This document shows, one piece after another, positions 1 to 9,194 of a stretch of DNA of 64,000 nt (position 1 is the first letter of the stretch; every line of letters begins with the position of its first letter). Source of the stretch: Peribacillus kribbensis DSM 17871 (GTDB lineage: Bacteria > Bacillota > Bacilli > Bacillales > DSM-1321); contig NZ_KE387242.1 of NCBI RefSeq assembly GCF_000430765.1, forward strand, positions 1 to 64,000. Reading direction: 5' to 3'. The notes under the pieces were generated by a model. That model was not told the origin of the DNA and searched no databases. It saw only the letters and a program-made list of their open reading frames with translations. The translations under genes and the position numbers were made by a program.

Positions 1-19
1 CGCTGCCAGGCCTTTATAC

Positions 20-95
20 GGAGGATTAGCTCAGCTGGGAGAGCATCTGCCTTACAAGCAGAGGGTCGGCGGTTCGATCCCGTCATCCTCCACCA
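20..95 (+). tRNA. tRNA-Val (anticodon TAC)
   Basis: A 76-nt cloverleaf. The 7-bp acceptor stem GGAGGAT pairs with ATCCTCC, and the CCA end is encoded (93-95). The anticodon loop CTTACAA gives anticodon TAC, read as valine. The T arm carries GGTTCGATCC. It probably belongs to a tRNA cluster that starts upstream of the window. Confidence 0.97.
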
Positions 96-122
96 TTTCT
101 CATATGTGTTACTATTGAGAAA

Positions 123-165
123 CATATGTAAACTTTATATTTTCTTATCATCGCGGGGTGGAGCA
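123..165 (+). repeat. Partial direct repeat carrying the first 14 nt of tRNA-fMet
   Basis: Positions 123-165 and 264-308 are near-identical. Both start CATATG, run through an AAACTTTAT and TTTTCTTA stretch, and end in CGCGGGGTGGAGCA, the first 14 nt of the initiator tRNA. The second copy continues into the real tRNA at 295. The first breaks off into unrelated sequence and cannot fold as a tRNA. Confidence 0.8.
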
Positions 166-294
166 ACGAGCATTCCTTCGATGAAAAAGCAGCGAGTTGT
201 ACCGATTGAGCTGCTTCTTGAAAGACTTACTGAAATCGGGACAGTCCTGGCAGGGACTTAAAGCATATGCGAAACTTTATTTTTTTCTTACCGT

Positions 295-368
<74 letters not shown>

Positions 369-389
369 TCAATAGTCCCACTGTTTAAC

Positions 390-420
390 AAGCTGCCGGC
401 ATTTTGCTGCAGCTTTTTTT
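390..420 (+). terminator. Terminator of the tRNA transcript
   Basis: The stem AAGCTGC pairs with GCAGCTT (409-415) and is followed by a run of T. It lies about 20 nt after the initiator tRNA and presumably ends the tRNA operon. Confidence 0.75.
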
Positions 421-608
421 AATGTTTAAAAAGCTTAATTATTCTTCGGTATAGGAACCCTATTAGACAAAAACAGTCCTGATAACGATTTACTCCCCAG
501 CATTCATTTTCATAAGATATCATCCGATCCTTATTCATAATTCTCCTTTAATTGGGCAAGCTATGCTCAAGGTTATTTCGGCATGTTTTCCAGAAGGGAG
601 ATTGAACG

Positions 609-2279
609 TTGAGTATATCGCAAAATGCACTGTCCATTTTTGCTCTGGGCGGAGTGAATGAAATAGGAAAAAATATGTATGTCTTGCAGTACTTAGATGA
701 TATTGTGGTGATTGATTGCGGAGGCAAGTTTCCGGACGAGACCTTATTAGGGGTCGATTTAATCATTCCTGACATTACCTATTTACAAGAAAATAAGGAA
801 AAGATTCGTGCTTTAATCGTTACACATGGCCATGAAGACCATATAGGGGGTATCCCTTACTTATTAAAACAACTGAAGATGCCTATTTATGCAAGCCGAT
901 TGACGATGGGCCTTATTGAAGGCAAGTTAAGAGAACACAAACTGCTGGACAATGAGCTCTTCCTTATCGATTCCGAATCGACTCTTGAATTCGGGCAGAT
1001 CCGTACAGCTTTTTTCAAAACGAACCACAGTATTCCAGATTGTCTAGGCGTTACGTTTTATACACCTGAAGGAACGGTGGTACATACAGGTGACTTTAAA
1101 TTTGATCTTACGCCGGTCAATAATCAATACCCTGATATTCATAAAATGGCTAAAATAGGGAGCGAAGGGGTCTTAGTCCTCATCTCTGAAAGTACGAATG
1201 CGGAACGCCCCGGTTTTACGCCAACCGAACGAATTGTCGGGGAGCATATCGAAGATGCCTTTATGAAGGCACGCAGAAAAGTGTTTATCTCGACTTTCGC
1301 CTCTAACGTCAATCGTTTACAGCAAGTTGTGGACGCGGCTATAAAGACGAATAGAAAGCTTGCATTGCTTGGGCGGAGTATGGTCAATGTAGTTTCCATT
1401 GCCATGGAACAAGGGTACTTGAATGTACCGGAAGGCATGTTAATTGAACCAAATGTCATAAACCAAATGAACCCCGAAGAAGTGGCCATTCTTTGTACAG
1501 GAAGCCAGGGTGAGCCCATGGCTGCTCTTTCCCGCTTAGCCAGCGGCAATAACCGACAGGTGGAAGTTCTGCCTGAAGATACTGTGATTCTTGCCGCTTC
1601 ACCTATACCTGGGAATGAACGCAATGTTTCACGGATCATCGATAATTTATTTTTATTGGGAGCAAATGTTATTTATGGCTCCGGAAGTTCTACCGGTATG
1701 CACGTATCCGGACATGCCTATCAGGAAGAACTGAAGCTGATGCTTACCTTAATGAAGCCTAAATATTTTATTCCGATCCATGGAGAATATAGAATGCTGC
1801 ACCATCATCAATTATTAGCGGAGTCTGTCGGAATCAACAAAGAAGACATTTTTATTATAAAAAATGGGGACGTAGTAGATATAAACAATCATACCGCCCG
1901 TCAGACCAGACAGGTTCCCGCCGGAAATGTATATGTGGACGGATTGGGAATAGGTGATGTTGGAAACAGTATTTTGCGCGACCGGAAACAGCTTTCTGAG
2001 GATGGCATGCTTATCATTGTTATTACCCTTAGTAAAATCGATAATAAGATTATATCAGGCCCGGATACCATATCACGTGGATTCGTATACATGCGTGAAT
2101 CGGAAGAACTCTTAAAGCAGATCAACAAGCTGACCATTAAATCTGTAAGTGATACACTCAAGAAGAACGGCAGTTCCTGGAACATTCTAAAAAAGGATAT
2201 AAAAGAGAGAGTAGGGCAATTCGTTTATTCCGAAACGAAGAGAAGGCCGATGATCCTTCCAATATTAATTGAAGTATAA
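609..2279 (+). CDS. RNase J-family ribonuclease (metallo-beta-lactamase/beta-CASP)
   Basis: A 556-residue protein, the usual length of RNase J. The beta-lactamase domain carries the zinc motif HGHEDH at residues 73-78, the full catalytic form found in RNase J1. The beta-CASP region has CTGSQGEP, HVSGHAYQEE and PIHGEYRM, and the C-terminal domain ends KRRPMILPILIEV as in J1 and J2. RNase J is a 5'-3' exo- and endoribonuclease in mRNA turnover and rRNA maturation, acting in the cytoplasm. The TTG start at 609 is set by AAGGGAG at 594-600. It is monocistronic, next to tRNA genes. Sequence reading cannot decide whether it is J1, J2 or a third paralogue, so no symbol is given. Confidence 0.9.
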   Translation: MSISQNALSIFALGGVNEIGKNMYVLQYLDDIVVIDCGGKFPDETLLGVDLIIPDITYLQENKEKIRALIVTHGHEDHIGGIPYLLKQLKMPIYASRLTMGLIEGKLREHKLLDNELFLIDSESTLEFGQIRTAFFKTNHSIPDCLGVTFYTPEGTVVHTGDFKFDLTPVNNQYPDIHKMAKIGSEGVLVLISESTNAERPGFTPTERIVGEHIEDAFMKARRKVFISTFASNVNRLQQVVDAAIKTNRKLALLGRSMVNVVSIAMEQGYLNVPEGMLIEPNVINQMNPEEVAILCTGSQGEPMAALSRLASGNNRQVEVLPEDTVILAASPIPGNERNVSRIIDNLFLLGANVIYGSGSSTGMHVSGHAYQEELKLMLTLMKPKYFIPIHGEYRMLHHHQLLAESVGINKEDIFIIKNGDVVDINNHTARQTRQVPAGNVYVDGLGIGDVGNSILRDRKQLSEDGMLIIVITLSKIDNKIISGPDTISRGFVYMRESEELLKQINKLTIKSVSDTLKKNGSSWNILKKDIKERVGQFVYSETKRRPMILPILIEV

Positions 2280-2347
2280 CGGTATGGATATCACAGCCAG
2301 TCCGTGCTAGATCTACATTAGGTCATCTGAAATGGAAGCAAAAGAGT

Positions 2348-2375
2348 TGAGCTTGGAAAAATAACTCCAAGCTCA
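2348..2375. terminator. Hairpin between convergent genes
   Basis: TGAGCTTGGA pairs perfectly with TCCAAGCTCA across an 8-nt loop. It lies between the ends of the RNase J gene (+) and the DinB-fold gene (-). Neither side has a long T run (the minus strand continues AACTCTTTTGC), so termination is likely but not certain. Confidence 0.5.
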
Positions 2376-2406
2376 GTCATTGCACCGCCCACTTCCCCTA
2401 AAGGTC

Positions 2407-2946
2407 CTATAGGTTAACAGGGCTTTTTTTACTTACTAGCAATCGCTTAATTAACCTGATTTGTCCGCGGTGGTTTATTTCATCCTCCATTACGTGATAC
2501 CAGAGCCAATAGTTATTATGAAGAACACCATTGTCCCAGACATTTTCTTCAAACAACCATTCTTCATTTTTTGAACTTAATAATGATAATGTTTTTTCTC
2601 TCGTTTCAAACAACACCTTTGTGTAGTAATTGAGAGGTTGGTTTTTAATTCCATCTCTTGCCTTTTCTCCTAGAAACAATGCTGACTCCCATTGGGTATA
2701 TTCATCGTCATTCAAATCTCTTCCTTCAAATGTTATCACTTGATGAACAAAATCAATCGAGGCGATATGCATTAATAGTGAACCAATAGAATTAGCACCT
2801 TTATATGCAATGAAGTCTAAATCAGGCTGACTCAAATCTTTAATATCCTCCAACAATATTCCTCTTGAATATTCAAGCATTGAAACAAGTTCACCCATTT
2901 TACCATCAAACCCATCTCTTTGTTTTATTCTAAAATCCACTTTCAT
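2407..2946 (-). CDS. DinB-fold (DUF664/YfiT-like) protein
   Basis: About 179 residues, an all-helical protein with the three spaced histidines of the DinB/YfiT four-helix metal-binding fold: one in LLMHIASID and others in WYHVMEDEINHRGQI. Members are metal-dependent transferases or stress proteins of mostly unknown substrate, so no reaction is assigned. The start is ambiguous. ATG at 2946 (MKVDFRIK) follows GGAGG by only 3 nt, while an in-frame ATG at 2970 would add MVQKKWRR. It is a single gene, with its own promoter presumably between 2950 and 3040. Confidence 0.75.
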   Translation of the reverse strand: MKVDFRIKQRDGFDGKMGELVSMLEYSRGILLEDIKDLSQPDLDFIAYKGANSIGSLLMHIASIDFVHQVITFEGRDLNDDEYTQWESALFLGEKARDGIKNQPLNYYTKVLFETREKTLSLLSSKNEEWLFEENVWDNGVLHNNYWLWYHVMEDEINHRGQIRLIKRLLVSKKSPVNL

Positions 2947-3043
2947 CCGCCTCCATTTCTTCTGTACCATTAATCCTATCAGTAAAATAGACAAGAAAAA
3001 GACTGAAAAACAAAAATCTTAAATGATATAATTGAATTGACCA

Positions 3044-3088
3044 TAAAAACAAAAGGCAGCCTGAATATTTTTCAGCCTGCCTTTTGTT
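3044..3088 (-). terminator. Terminator downstream of the deacetylase gene
   Basis: An 18-bp stem with one mismatch (AACAAAAGGCAG... with CTGCCTTTTGTT) and a 5-nt loop, followed on the minus strand by TTTTTATGG. It sits just past the minus-strand deacetylase stop at 3154. Confidence 0.8.
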
Positions 3089-3153
3089 AATTAGTGGTTA
3101 GCTTTACAATCTTTTATCCAAGTAAAATAAGAAATGAAGCTAATTTAGTTGTG

Positions 3154-4485
3154 CTATTTCAAGCGGGAAGGAGCATAAACCAGTTTGACATCAAAAAATG
3201 GTTCTAACACTTTGGTTTTACCTGCTAATTCTTCGGCCATACGCAGCCCATCCACATTAATACGTGCTTGCCGGAAGTAATTCTTTCCTAATTGAGTCCA
3301 GGATACCGTTGATGCATCTACATTGCAAAAGTACGTAAAGCCCTGACTCCTTAAATAGGAAAATTTATCATTAGAATATGGCTTCCAGTCACCGATATCA
3401 CTGCCAAAAGCGAAAATAATCGTGTCTACGGGACCGACAATCGGCTCGACTTCTTTTCTCCATTTGGCGGTATCTCTTTGCAAAGTATTCAAGGAAACCT
3501 GGCTTGCATTGAGATGTCCCCAAGTGTGAGAGGCAAACTTCCAGCCATTGTGTTTCATCTCATCCGCCACATTTTTTGCTTTCTGGCGGTCTTCTGCTAG
3601 ATGCGGATTAGGATGATCACTGTTTTGGCCGTAGGAACTCTCTGAGGTCCGGTATCCCAATACTCCGTTGTAGCCGGTAAGTGCGATAATCCCTTTAGCT
3701 CCGCGGTAAGAAAAATCCGGATGGAGATTTACAAAGGCATCCACTAGTGGAACCATATCATAGGGCCCCTGAACGACTTTCCCCGTTTTATCCTGGTATG
3801 TATTGGTGACATTCGTATTAGCATCCAGTGTTAAATTTTGGGCAAATCCGTCATTTTTCATATACTCATAATAGCTGACATCATCCTGGGATAAGACCAA
3901 TGGCTTTTTTCCCTGTGGGAGATAAATGCTCTGATAGACCATATTTCCCTTTGGATCGGGCTTTGCTATATCCTGGATGTTCACTAAGACATATCCTCGA
4001 TCATATACCTGTTGTAATATCTTTTTAAATTCCTCAATGGTAACCATATAGTCCTTATAGCCCCGATCCATATAATCCCCATCAAATGCCCTCGATTCGT
4101 CCACCACCAGGGAATGGAAGAACAAATGAGATATTTTACCGTTATCCGGCCATTTAACCAGATTTTTCTGTTCGTTTTGATAAGTTTGAACAGTACTCTT
4201 AATCTCTGGATCTCTTGAATAATTGGATTGATTCAAAAGAGTCATAGCCCTTTGGTAATCGTACTGCTGAGCTGAAAATGCAGCTTGTTCCAAAAGCTTT
4301 TTTTTCTCATCTCTTTCTTTCTGTTCTCTTTCCTGTTTTAAAACATCAGTATGGGATTTCTTAATGTGAGTATGAGGGTTTTCATTGACTGTTTCGGTTG
4401 TCTTCACTTGATTTTGACAACTACTCATTAAAAAACAAACCAGAAAAATAGGCAGCAGGGTAAGGTGCTTTTTCAAAGAAACCAC
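3154..4485 (-). CDS. Polysaccharide deacetylase (NodB-like) lipoprotein
   Basis: 443 residues with a lipoprotein signal (hydrophobic stretch LLPIFLVCFLMSSC, lipobox LMSSC), so probably anchored outside the membrane. A charged linker and helical region (residues about 40-110) precede a NodB-type deacetylase domain. Visible metal-site elements are SQDDVSYYEY (paired Asp) and SHTWGH (the H-x4-H type pair). Such enzymes remove acetyl groups from cell-wall or exopolysaccharide GlcNAc or MurNAc. The arrangement resembles extracytoplasmic PgaB/IcaB-like deacetylases, but no polysaccharide synthesis genes are adjacent, so the substrate is open. It is a monocistronic minus-strand gene with its own terminator. 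Confidence 0.8.
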   Translation of the reverse strand: MVSLKKHLTLLPIFLVCFLMSSCQNQVKTTETVNENPHTHIKKSHTDVLKQEREQKERDEKKKLLEQAAFSAQQYDYQRAMTLLNQSNYSRDPEIKSTVQTYQNEQKNLVKWPDNGKISHLFFHSLVVDESRAFDGDYMDRGYKDYMVTIEEFKKILQQVYDRGYVLVNIQDIAKPDPKGNMVYQSIYLPQGKKPLVLSQDDVSYYEYMKNDGFAQNLTLDANTNVTNTYQDKTGKVVQGPYDMVPLVDAFVNLHPDFSYRGAKGIIALTGYNGVLGYRTSESSYGQNSDHPNPHLAEDRQKAKNVADEMKHNGWKFASHTWGHLNASQVSLNTLQRDTAKWRKEVEPIVGPVDTIIFAFGSDIGDWKPYSNDKFSYLRSQGFTYFCNVDASTVSWTQLGKNYFRQARINVDGLRMAEELAGKTKVLEPFFDVKLVYAPSRLK

Positions 4486-4789
4486 ACTCCCTTTATTTGT
4501 GAATGAGGCTGGCAGACATTCTTTAAAATGGAATTCATAGCTAGTTTGTATATACCAACATGCTTAACTCAAATTGTTAATTATTACAAATTATATCATA
4601 ATATGTCCAAACTATTACATATACAAATTCCCTATTTCCTTAAACGATTAGGGATGGATACCCGATGTAAAAGTCTGGAGACGCGTTCATAGCTTACATA
4701 AACCAAAGCTATTCAAAAGGACCCGGAGTTATTCTTGCATTTTGACTTTTTTAAATTTTTTGAAAGGGACTGCTTTGTACTTATCTATC

Positions 4790-4817
4790 TTGAGCAGTTC
4801 ATGATATAGTATATAGT
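4790..4817 (+). promoter_or_regulatory. Candidate sigma-A promoter of ppc
   Basis: TTGAGC (4790-4795), a 16-nt spacer and TATAGT (4812-4817), lying 33 nt before the ppc start. The rest of the 365-nt gap from 4486 is AT-rich and must also hold the divergent deacetylase promoter, for which I see no convincing match. Confidence 0.45.
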
Positions 4818-4850
4818 AATTTAAGTGATACATAGTGTTGGGAAGGTGGA

Positions 4851-7613
4851 ATGATGGTTTTGGACATACAGTCGAATGATAGCACCCTTCCGCTAAGGCG
4901 GGATGTAAAAATGCTTGGGAACATCCTTGGCGAAATCCTCGTTTATAACGGAGGAAGCGAACTCTATGAAAAGGTTGAGAACATACGATTAATGTGTAAG
5001 GATTTACGAGATTCTTTTGATAGAAACATCTATGACGTACTGAAAAAAGTCATAAGCAGCCTGGATCCTAAGCTAAGGAAACAGGTCATCCGTGCCTTTG
5101 CGGTCTATTTCCATCTAATCAATGCCGCAGAGCAGAACCACCGCATTAGGAGGCGGCGCGAGTATCAAATGACAGAGGATGCCAATAGGCAGCCTGGGTC
5201 GATTGAAAGTACGGTACATACACTCAGGGAAAATGGAGTCCGTCCAGATATTATACAGGATGTACTCTCGAAGCTTTCGCTGGAATTGGTCATCACCGCT
5301 CATCCTACTGAGGCAACCAAGCGGTCGATTCTTGAGCTTCAGAAACGGATTGCCGGCTTGTTAAATCAATTGGATCACCCGCTCCTGTCAAAAAAGGAGA
5401 AAAAGCGGATCGAGGAAAGTTTGTATAATGAAGTGGCAGCCCTCTGGCAGACGGATGAACTGCGGGACAGAAAGCCGACCGTAATTGATGAGGTCCGGAA
5501 CGGTTTGTATTATTTTGAACAAACTCTATTTGATGTTCTTCCCGATATCCATCGTGAGGTTGAGGAATCACTGGAAGATGCTTATCCGGATGAAACGTGG
5601 AAGGTTCCGACCTTTTTAAAGTTCGGGTCATGGATTGGAGGGGACCGGGACGGAAATCCGTTTGTGACAGCTGATATTACTTGGGAAACATTGCTTCTTC
5701 AGCGCGGACTCGTGTTGAAAAAGTATAAAAGCGTTCTTGTTGAACTGATGAAGCGTTTCAGCCACTCGACAAATCGGGTCGCGGTAAGCACTGAACTTCT
5801 GGAAACCGTTCAGCGTGACGAAGAAGAGTACCTTCCGGAAGAAAAGCGCTGGACAGTGGCGGAAGAACCATACAGGCGTAAATTTGCGGTTATGATCGAA
5901 CGGATCCGGCAAGCCGAAGAGAATTCCGTGAGCACGGGCTACAAAGAGCCGGCTGAGTTCCTTCGTGATCTTGAAATGATCAAGCGGAGTGTTTATCAGC
6001 ATCATTCCCATAAGCATGAGTTAAAAATGCTTGAAAAGCTGATCCGGCAGGTGAAACTGTTTGGCTTCCACCTTGCTACACTCGATATACGAAATCATAG
6101 CGGAGAACATGAGGCAGCCATCGCGGAGATCCTGCAAAAGGTGATGATTGCCGAGGATTACCGTTCACTTGAAGAGGAACAAAAACAGGAGATCCTTCAG
6201 AAGCTTCTCCGTGACCCGCGGCCGGTTTTGCTTTTGCATGAGGATTATTCACAGGAAACGCAGGAAATGATCCGTGTCTTCCAACTGATCAGGGAAGCCC
6301 ACCGGGAGTTTGGGAAGGATTCCATTTCGGTTTACCTTGTGAGCATGGCTGAATCCGAGAGTGACCTGCTTGAAGTACTCCTTTTGGCAAAAGAAGCGGG
6401 CATTTACAGGCTGCATTCTGATGGAACAGTGGAATCGGATCTTAATGTGGCACCTCTTCTGGAAACGATCGACGATTTGATATCAGGTCCTAGAATCATG
6501 GAAAACTTATTCAATATGCCGTTGTACCGTGAGCATTTGAACAAGCTTGGCAATCGCCAGGAAATCATGCTCGGGTACTCGGATGGAAGCAAGGACGGAG
6601 GCACGCTGACTGCCAACTGGAAGCTGTACAATGCTCAGGTTGAGATACACCGGATGGCGAAAAAGCATTCCATCAGACTGAAGTTTTTCCATGGCCGCGG
6701 AGGTTCGCTCGGCCGCGGGGGCGGCCCGTTAAATAGAAGTCTTTTATCACAGCCGGCTGAAACATTTGGTGATGGAATTAAGATTACCGAGCAGGGAGAG
6801 GTTCTGTCTTCCCGTTATCTGCTTAAAGACATTGCTTACAGAAGCTTGGAGCAGGCGACTTCAACCATGCTTGAGGTTGCCCGGCATGTCACAGCTGACC
6901 AGGAATTGCGGGATCCCCGTTTTGAAAAGGCCATTGAAGAAATTTCTGCAGCTTCTTATGCGAAATATCAGTCACTGGTATTTGAGGATCAGGATTTCTT
7001 GACTTATTTTAACCAGGCAACTCCATTAAATGAGGTCAGTAAACTGAACATCGGTTCACGGCCGTCGGCAAGGAAGAACTCGGCGAAGTTTGAAAATCTT
7101 CGTGCGATTCCGTGGGTATTTGCCTGGACCCAAAGCAGACAGCTTCTGCCTGGCTGGTATGCGGCGGGGACTGGTCTCGAGAGCTTCGTTACTGCCAAAG
7201 GCGAAAACCTCGCTTTATTGCAGGAAATGTATGAAAAATGGCCGTTCTTCCGTTCAACGATTGATAATCTGCAGATGGCCCTGACCAAGGCGGATATCAC
7301 AACGGCGAAGGAATATGCTGCACTTGTCGAAGACAGCACCATCGGGACAAGGATTTTCAAAAACATTAAAGACGAATATAAAAGGACGAAGAAAATCCTT
7401 CTGGCGATTTCAGGCGATTCCGAGCTCCTTGATCATGCACCCAATATCAAGGATTCAGTGAAGAGACGGAACCCATACGTCGATCCGCTGAATTTCATCC
7501 AAGTCGAGCTGATCAAGGAATTGCGCAGTAAGGAAGAAGTGGATGATGAACTGATGACTCAGGTCCTGTTAACCATCAGCGGGATTGCTGCAGGACTCAG
7601 AAATACAGGCTGA
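4851..7613 (+). CDS. ppc: Phosphoenolpyruvate carboxylase
   Basis: 920 residues, the normal size for bacterial PEPC, which carboxylates PEP with bicarbonate to oxaloacetate to refill the TCA cycle. Family signatures are intact: LVITAHPTEATKRS with catalytic His151, GGDRDGNPFVT, GYSDGSKDGG, the mobile-loop motif GRGGSLGRGGGP near residue 615, and the C-terminal RNTG needed for activity. ATG 4851 follows GGAAGGTGG. It stands alone, with a terminator at 7714. Many Bacillus species rely on pyruvate carboxylase instead, so ppc is a useful taxonomic marker. Confidence 0.97.
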   Translation: MMVLDIQSNDSTLPLRRDVKMLGNILGEILVYNGGSELYEKVENIRLMCKDLRDSFDRNIYDVLKKVISSLDPKLRKQVIRAFAVYFHLINAAEQNHRIRRRREYQMTEDANRQPGSIESTVHTLRENGVRPDIIQDVLSKLSLELVITAHPTEATKRSILELQKRIAGLLNQLDHPLLSKKEKKRIEESLYNEVAALWQTDELRDRKPTVIDEVRNGLYYFEQTLFDVLPDIHREVEESLEDAYPDETWKVPTFLKFGSWIGGDRDGNPFVTADITWETLLLQRGLVLKKYKSVLVELMKRFSHSTNRVAVSTELLETVQRDEEEYLPEEKRWTVAEEPYRRKFAVMIERIRQAEENSVSTGYKEPAEFLRDLEMIKRSVYQHHSHKHELKMLEKLIRQVKLFGFHLATLDIRNHSGEHEAAIAEILQKVMIAEDYRSLEEEQKQEILQKLLRDPRPVLLLHEDYSQETQEMIRVFQLIREAHREFGKDSISVYLVSMAESESDLLEVLLLAKEAGIYRLHSDGTVESDLNVAPLLETIDDLISGPRIMENLFNMPLYREHLNKLGNRQEIMLGYSDGSKDGGTLTANWKLYNAQVEIHRMAKKHSIRLKFFHGRGGSLGRGGGPLNRSLLSQPAETFGDGIKITEQGEVLSSRYLLKDIAYRSLEQATSTMLEVARHVTADQELRDPRFEKAIEEISAASYAKYQSLVFEDQDFLTYFNQATPLNEVSKLNIGSRPSARKNSAKFENLRAIPWVFAWTQSRQLLPGWYAAGTGLESFVTAKGENLALLQEMYEKWPFFRSTIDNLQMALTKADITTAKEYAALVEDSTIGTRIFKNIKDEYKRTKKILLAISGDSELLDHAPNIKDSVKRRNPYVDPLNFIQVELIKELRSKEEVDDELMTQVLLTISGIAAGLRNTG

Positions 7614-7713
7614 ATGGCGGGGCACTTACTATGTAAAAATAAAGATAAGTGAATGTATGTTTTTCTTTTGTTAAGAATAACTTGTCTTTAATGTCACACA
7701 TAGTTTAAAAATT

Positions 7714-7756
7714 AGTACATCACTTATAAATTAGTGGTGTACTTTTTTATTTTTAT
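7714..7756 (+). terminator. Terminator after ppc
   Basis: AGTACATCACT pairs with AGTGGTGTACT (7714-7743), followed by TTTTTTATTTTTATT. It is about 100 nt past the ppc stop, and the remaining sequence up to 7900 holds no gene I can see. Confidence 0.85.
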
Positions 7757-7918
7757 TAGTCCACTCTTAAATGAAAGGAGCTTTATTGTCATTTACACCT
7801 TCACTCCTTTTAAAAGTATCTAACTTCCGTGTACTATGTCCAACCATTTTTAAACCAGCGGACATACCTTAAATGATGGGGGTAGTAATAACAAGTATGA
7901 GAAGGAGGCAAGAGCCAT

Positions 7919-8128
7919 ATGCCGTTTAATCCACCAAGACGTGACAGGAGACCATATCCTCCATCCAGAAGACAGTCTGCTTCCGGCTTCTCACGAAATC
8001 GTTCTCAGCAAGCACCATCTTTAGGTTTATCTGGTCATGTAAAATCAATAATGGGACATGTGGGAAAAGTGAGAAATGGAATTAATATGATGAGACAAAT
8101 AGGATCTATTTTAAAATTCTTTAGATAA
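7919..8128 (+). CDS. Small basic Arg/Pro/Ser-rich protein, unknown function
   Basis: 69 residues. Residues 1-35 are rich in Pro, Arg, Ser and Gln (MPFNPPRRDRRPYPPSRR) and probably disordered. Residues 36-69 form a probable amphipathic helix ending GSILKFFR. Short proteins of this layout (YppG-like, YqfQ-like) are common in Bacillaceae, several of them sporulation-associated, but I cannot assign a family with confidence. A strong site, AGAAGGAGG, precedes the ATG by about 9 nt, and a terminator follows at once, so the gene looks real. Confidence 0.7.
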   Translation: MPFNPPRRDRRPYPPSRRQSASGFSRNRSQQAPSLGLSGHVKSIMGHVGKVRNGINMMRQIGSILKFFR

Positions 8129-8141
8129 TCCGATTCAACTA

Positions 8142-8177
8142 AGAAGCTGTTTTGAAGGGTGAACAGTTTCTTTTTTT
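8142..8177 (+). terminator. Terminator after the small basic gene
   Basis: AGAAGCTGTT pairs with AACAGTTTCT, followed by seven or more T. Confidence 0.8.
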
Positions 8178-8383
8178 GTACCGGCTTTTCAAAACAATAT
8201 GATGGTTGGAACGAAAATTCGGACATCCAGCTATCCCAGGAGGTCATGGTTCATTATGGTGAAAGCAGAATTAGATAGGGATTATAGCGGGTATGGTTTT
8301 AAATCAAGTTTTTGAAATGAAAGAGAGTGGGAGAATCAACCCCAAATTCTTTGAAGAATGAATATTGACCTAGCCGTTTAGAA

Positions 8384-8421
8384 GGCTATGGGACCATAAA
8401 AAGGTCCCATAGGCTTTTTTT
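8384..8421 (+). terminator. Orphan plus-strand terminator
   Basis: A perfect 12-bp stem, GGCTATGGGACC with GGTCCCATAGGC, followed by seven T. It reads on the plus strand, but no gene is visible between the previous terminator (8177) and here. The 200 nt between show no open frame with a ribosome site, so either a gene was lost or a short RNA is made. Confidence 0.75.
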
Positions 8422-8474
8422 ATGGTTGTTACCACACAGCCAAATCCACTTATTCATCACTGGATACAACCTGC

Positions 8475-9194
8475 TTATATATCATCAATAATGATATAAG
8501 TCGCTTTGACAGGTCCGTGCACTCCTACCACCAGGTCTAATTCTATATCCGCCGAATTGCTTGGGCCAGTGATGAAGTTGATGCAGGAGGCCACTCTGTG
8601 CCCATCCAGATGCTTTTGTCGTATAATTCTGGCTGCCTGGGTTATGCGAGGGACAATGCTGCTCTTCGGAATCAAGGCAATGAAGCACGCAGGCAAAAAA
8701 CTTACTGTCCTGCCTTTATCCTTGTCGCTTAATAAAACTACGGTGCCTGATTCTGCCAGGGTAATCTCGCTGATGGTGATGCCGATATTAGCTTTTTCGG
8801 CATAGCGGATGTTTTCTGCGCCTTGTGTGTAGTCCCATTCATGGACTTCGATATTTTCTTTTGGCCATGCATCCTTCATTAATCGATCAAGGCCCCATTC
8901 TGAAAACCTCTGATCCTTCCAGGTCACCACGGGCCCTCCGCCATAGTCCGTCACTATTTTATCGAGGGTGGCTGCTAAATTGTCCAAATTAGCGCTTAAC
9001 AAGCTGGTATGGATTTTTAGGCATTGGGTTTTCAGTACTTCGACCAATTGGTCGGGAGAAGTGTCAGTCAGCACCTCATCCTGGGGATGGTATTTCCAAG
9101 ATCGCTGAGGTATAGAATTGGAAATGTCGTTATGGCCTAGACGGGCTGAAATTTGGTTTAAAAACTTTTCTCGGTTCTGAATGGTTCCTTTCAT
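8475..9194 (-). CDS. lutC: L-lactate utilisation protein LutC
   Basis: 239 residues, an LUD-domain protein of the LutC/YkgG family. It is part of the LutABC complex that oxidises L-lactate to pyruvate in Bacillus. The fold is recognised from TQGAENIRYAEKANIGIT, ITLAESGTVVLLS, CINFITGPSNSADIELDLV and GVHGP. The start is ATG 9194, overlapping the lutB stop (TGATG), with AAAGGAGG 9 nt upstream; a GTG one codon earlier is less likely. It is last in the lutABC operon (order A-B-C on the minus strand). Confidence 0.93.
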   Translation of the reverse strand: MKGTIQNREKFLNQISARLGHNDISNSIPQRSWKYHPQDEVLTDTSPDQLVEVLKTQCLKIHTSLLSANLDNLAATLDKIVTDYGGGPVVTWKDQRFSEWGLDRLMKDAWPKENIEVHEWDYTQGAENIRYAEKANIGITISEITLAESGTVVLLSDKDKGRTVSFLPACFIALIPKSSIVPRITQAARIIRQKHLDGHRVASCINFITGPSNSADIELDLVVGVHGPVKATYIIIDDI

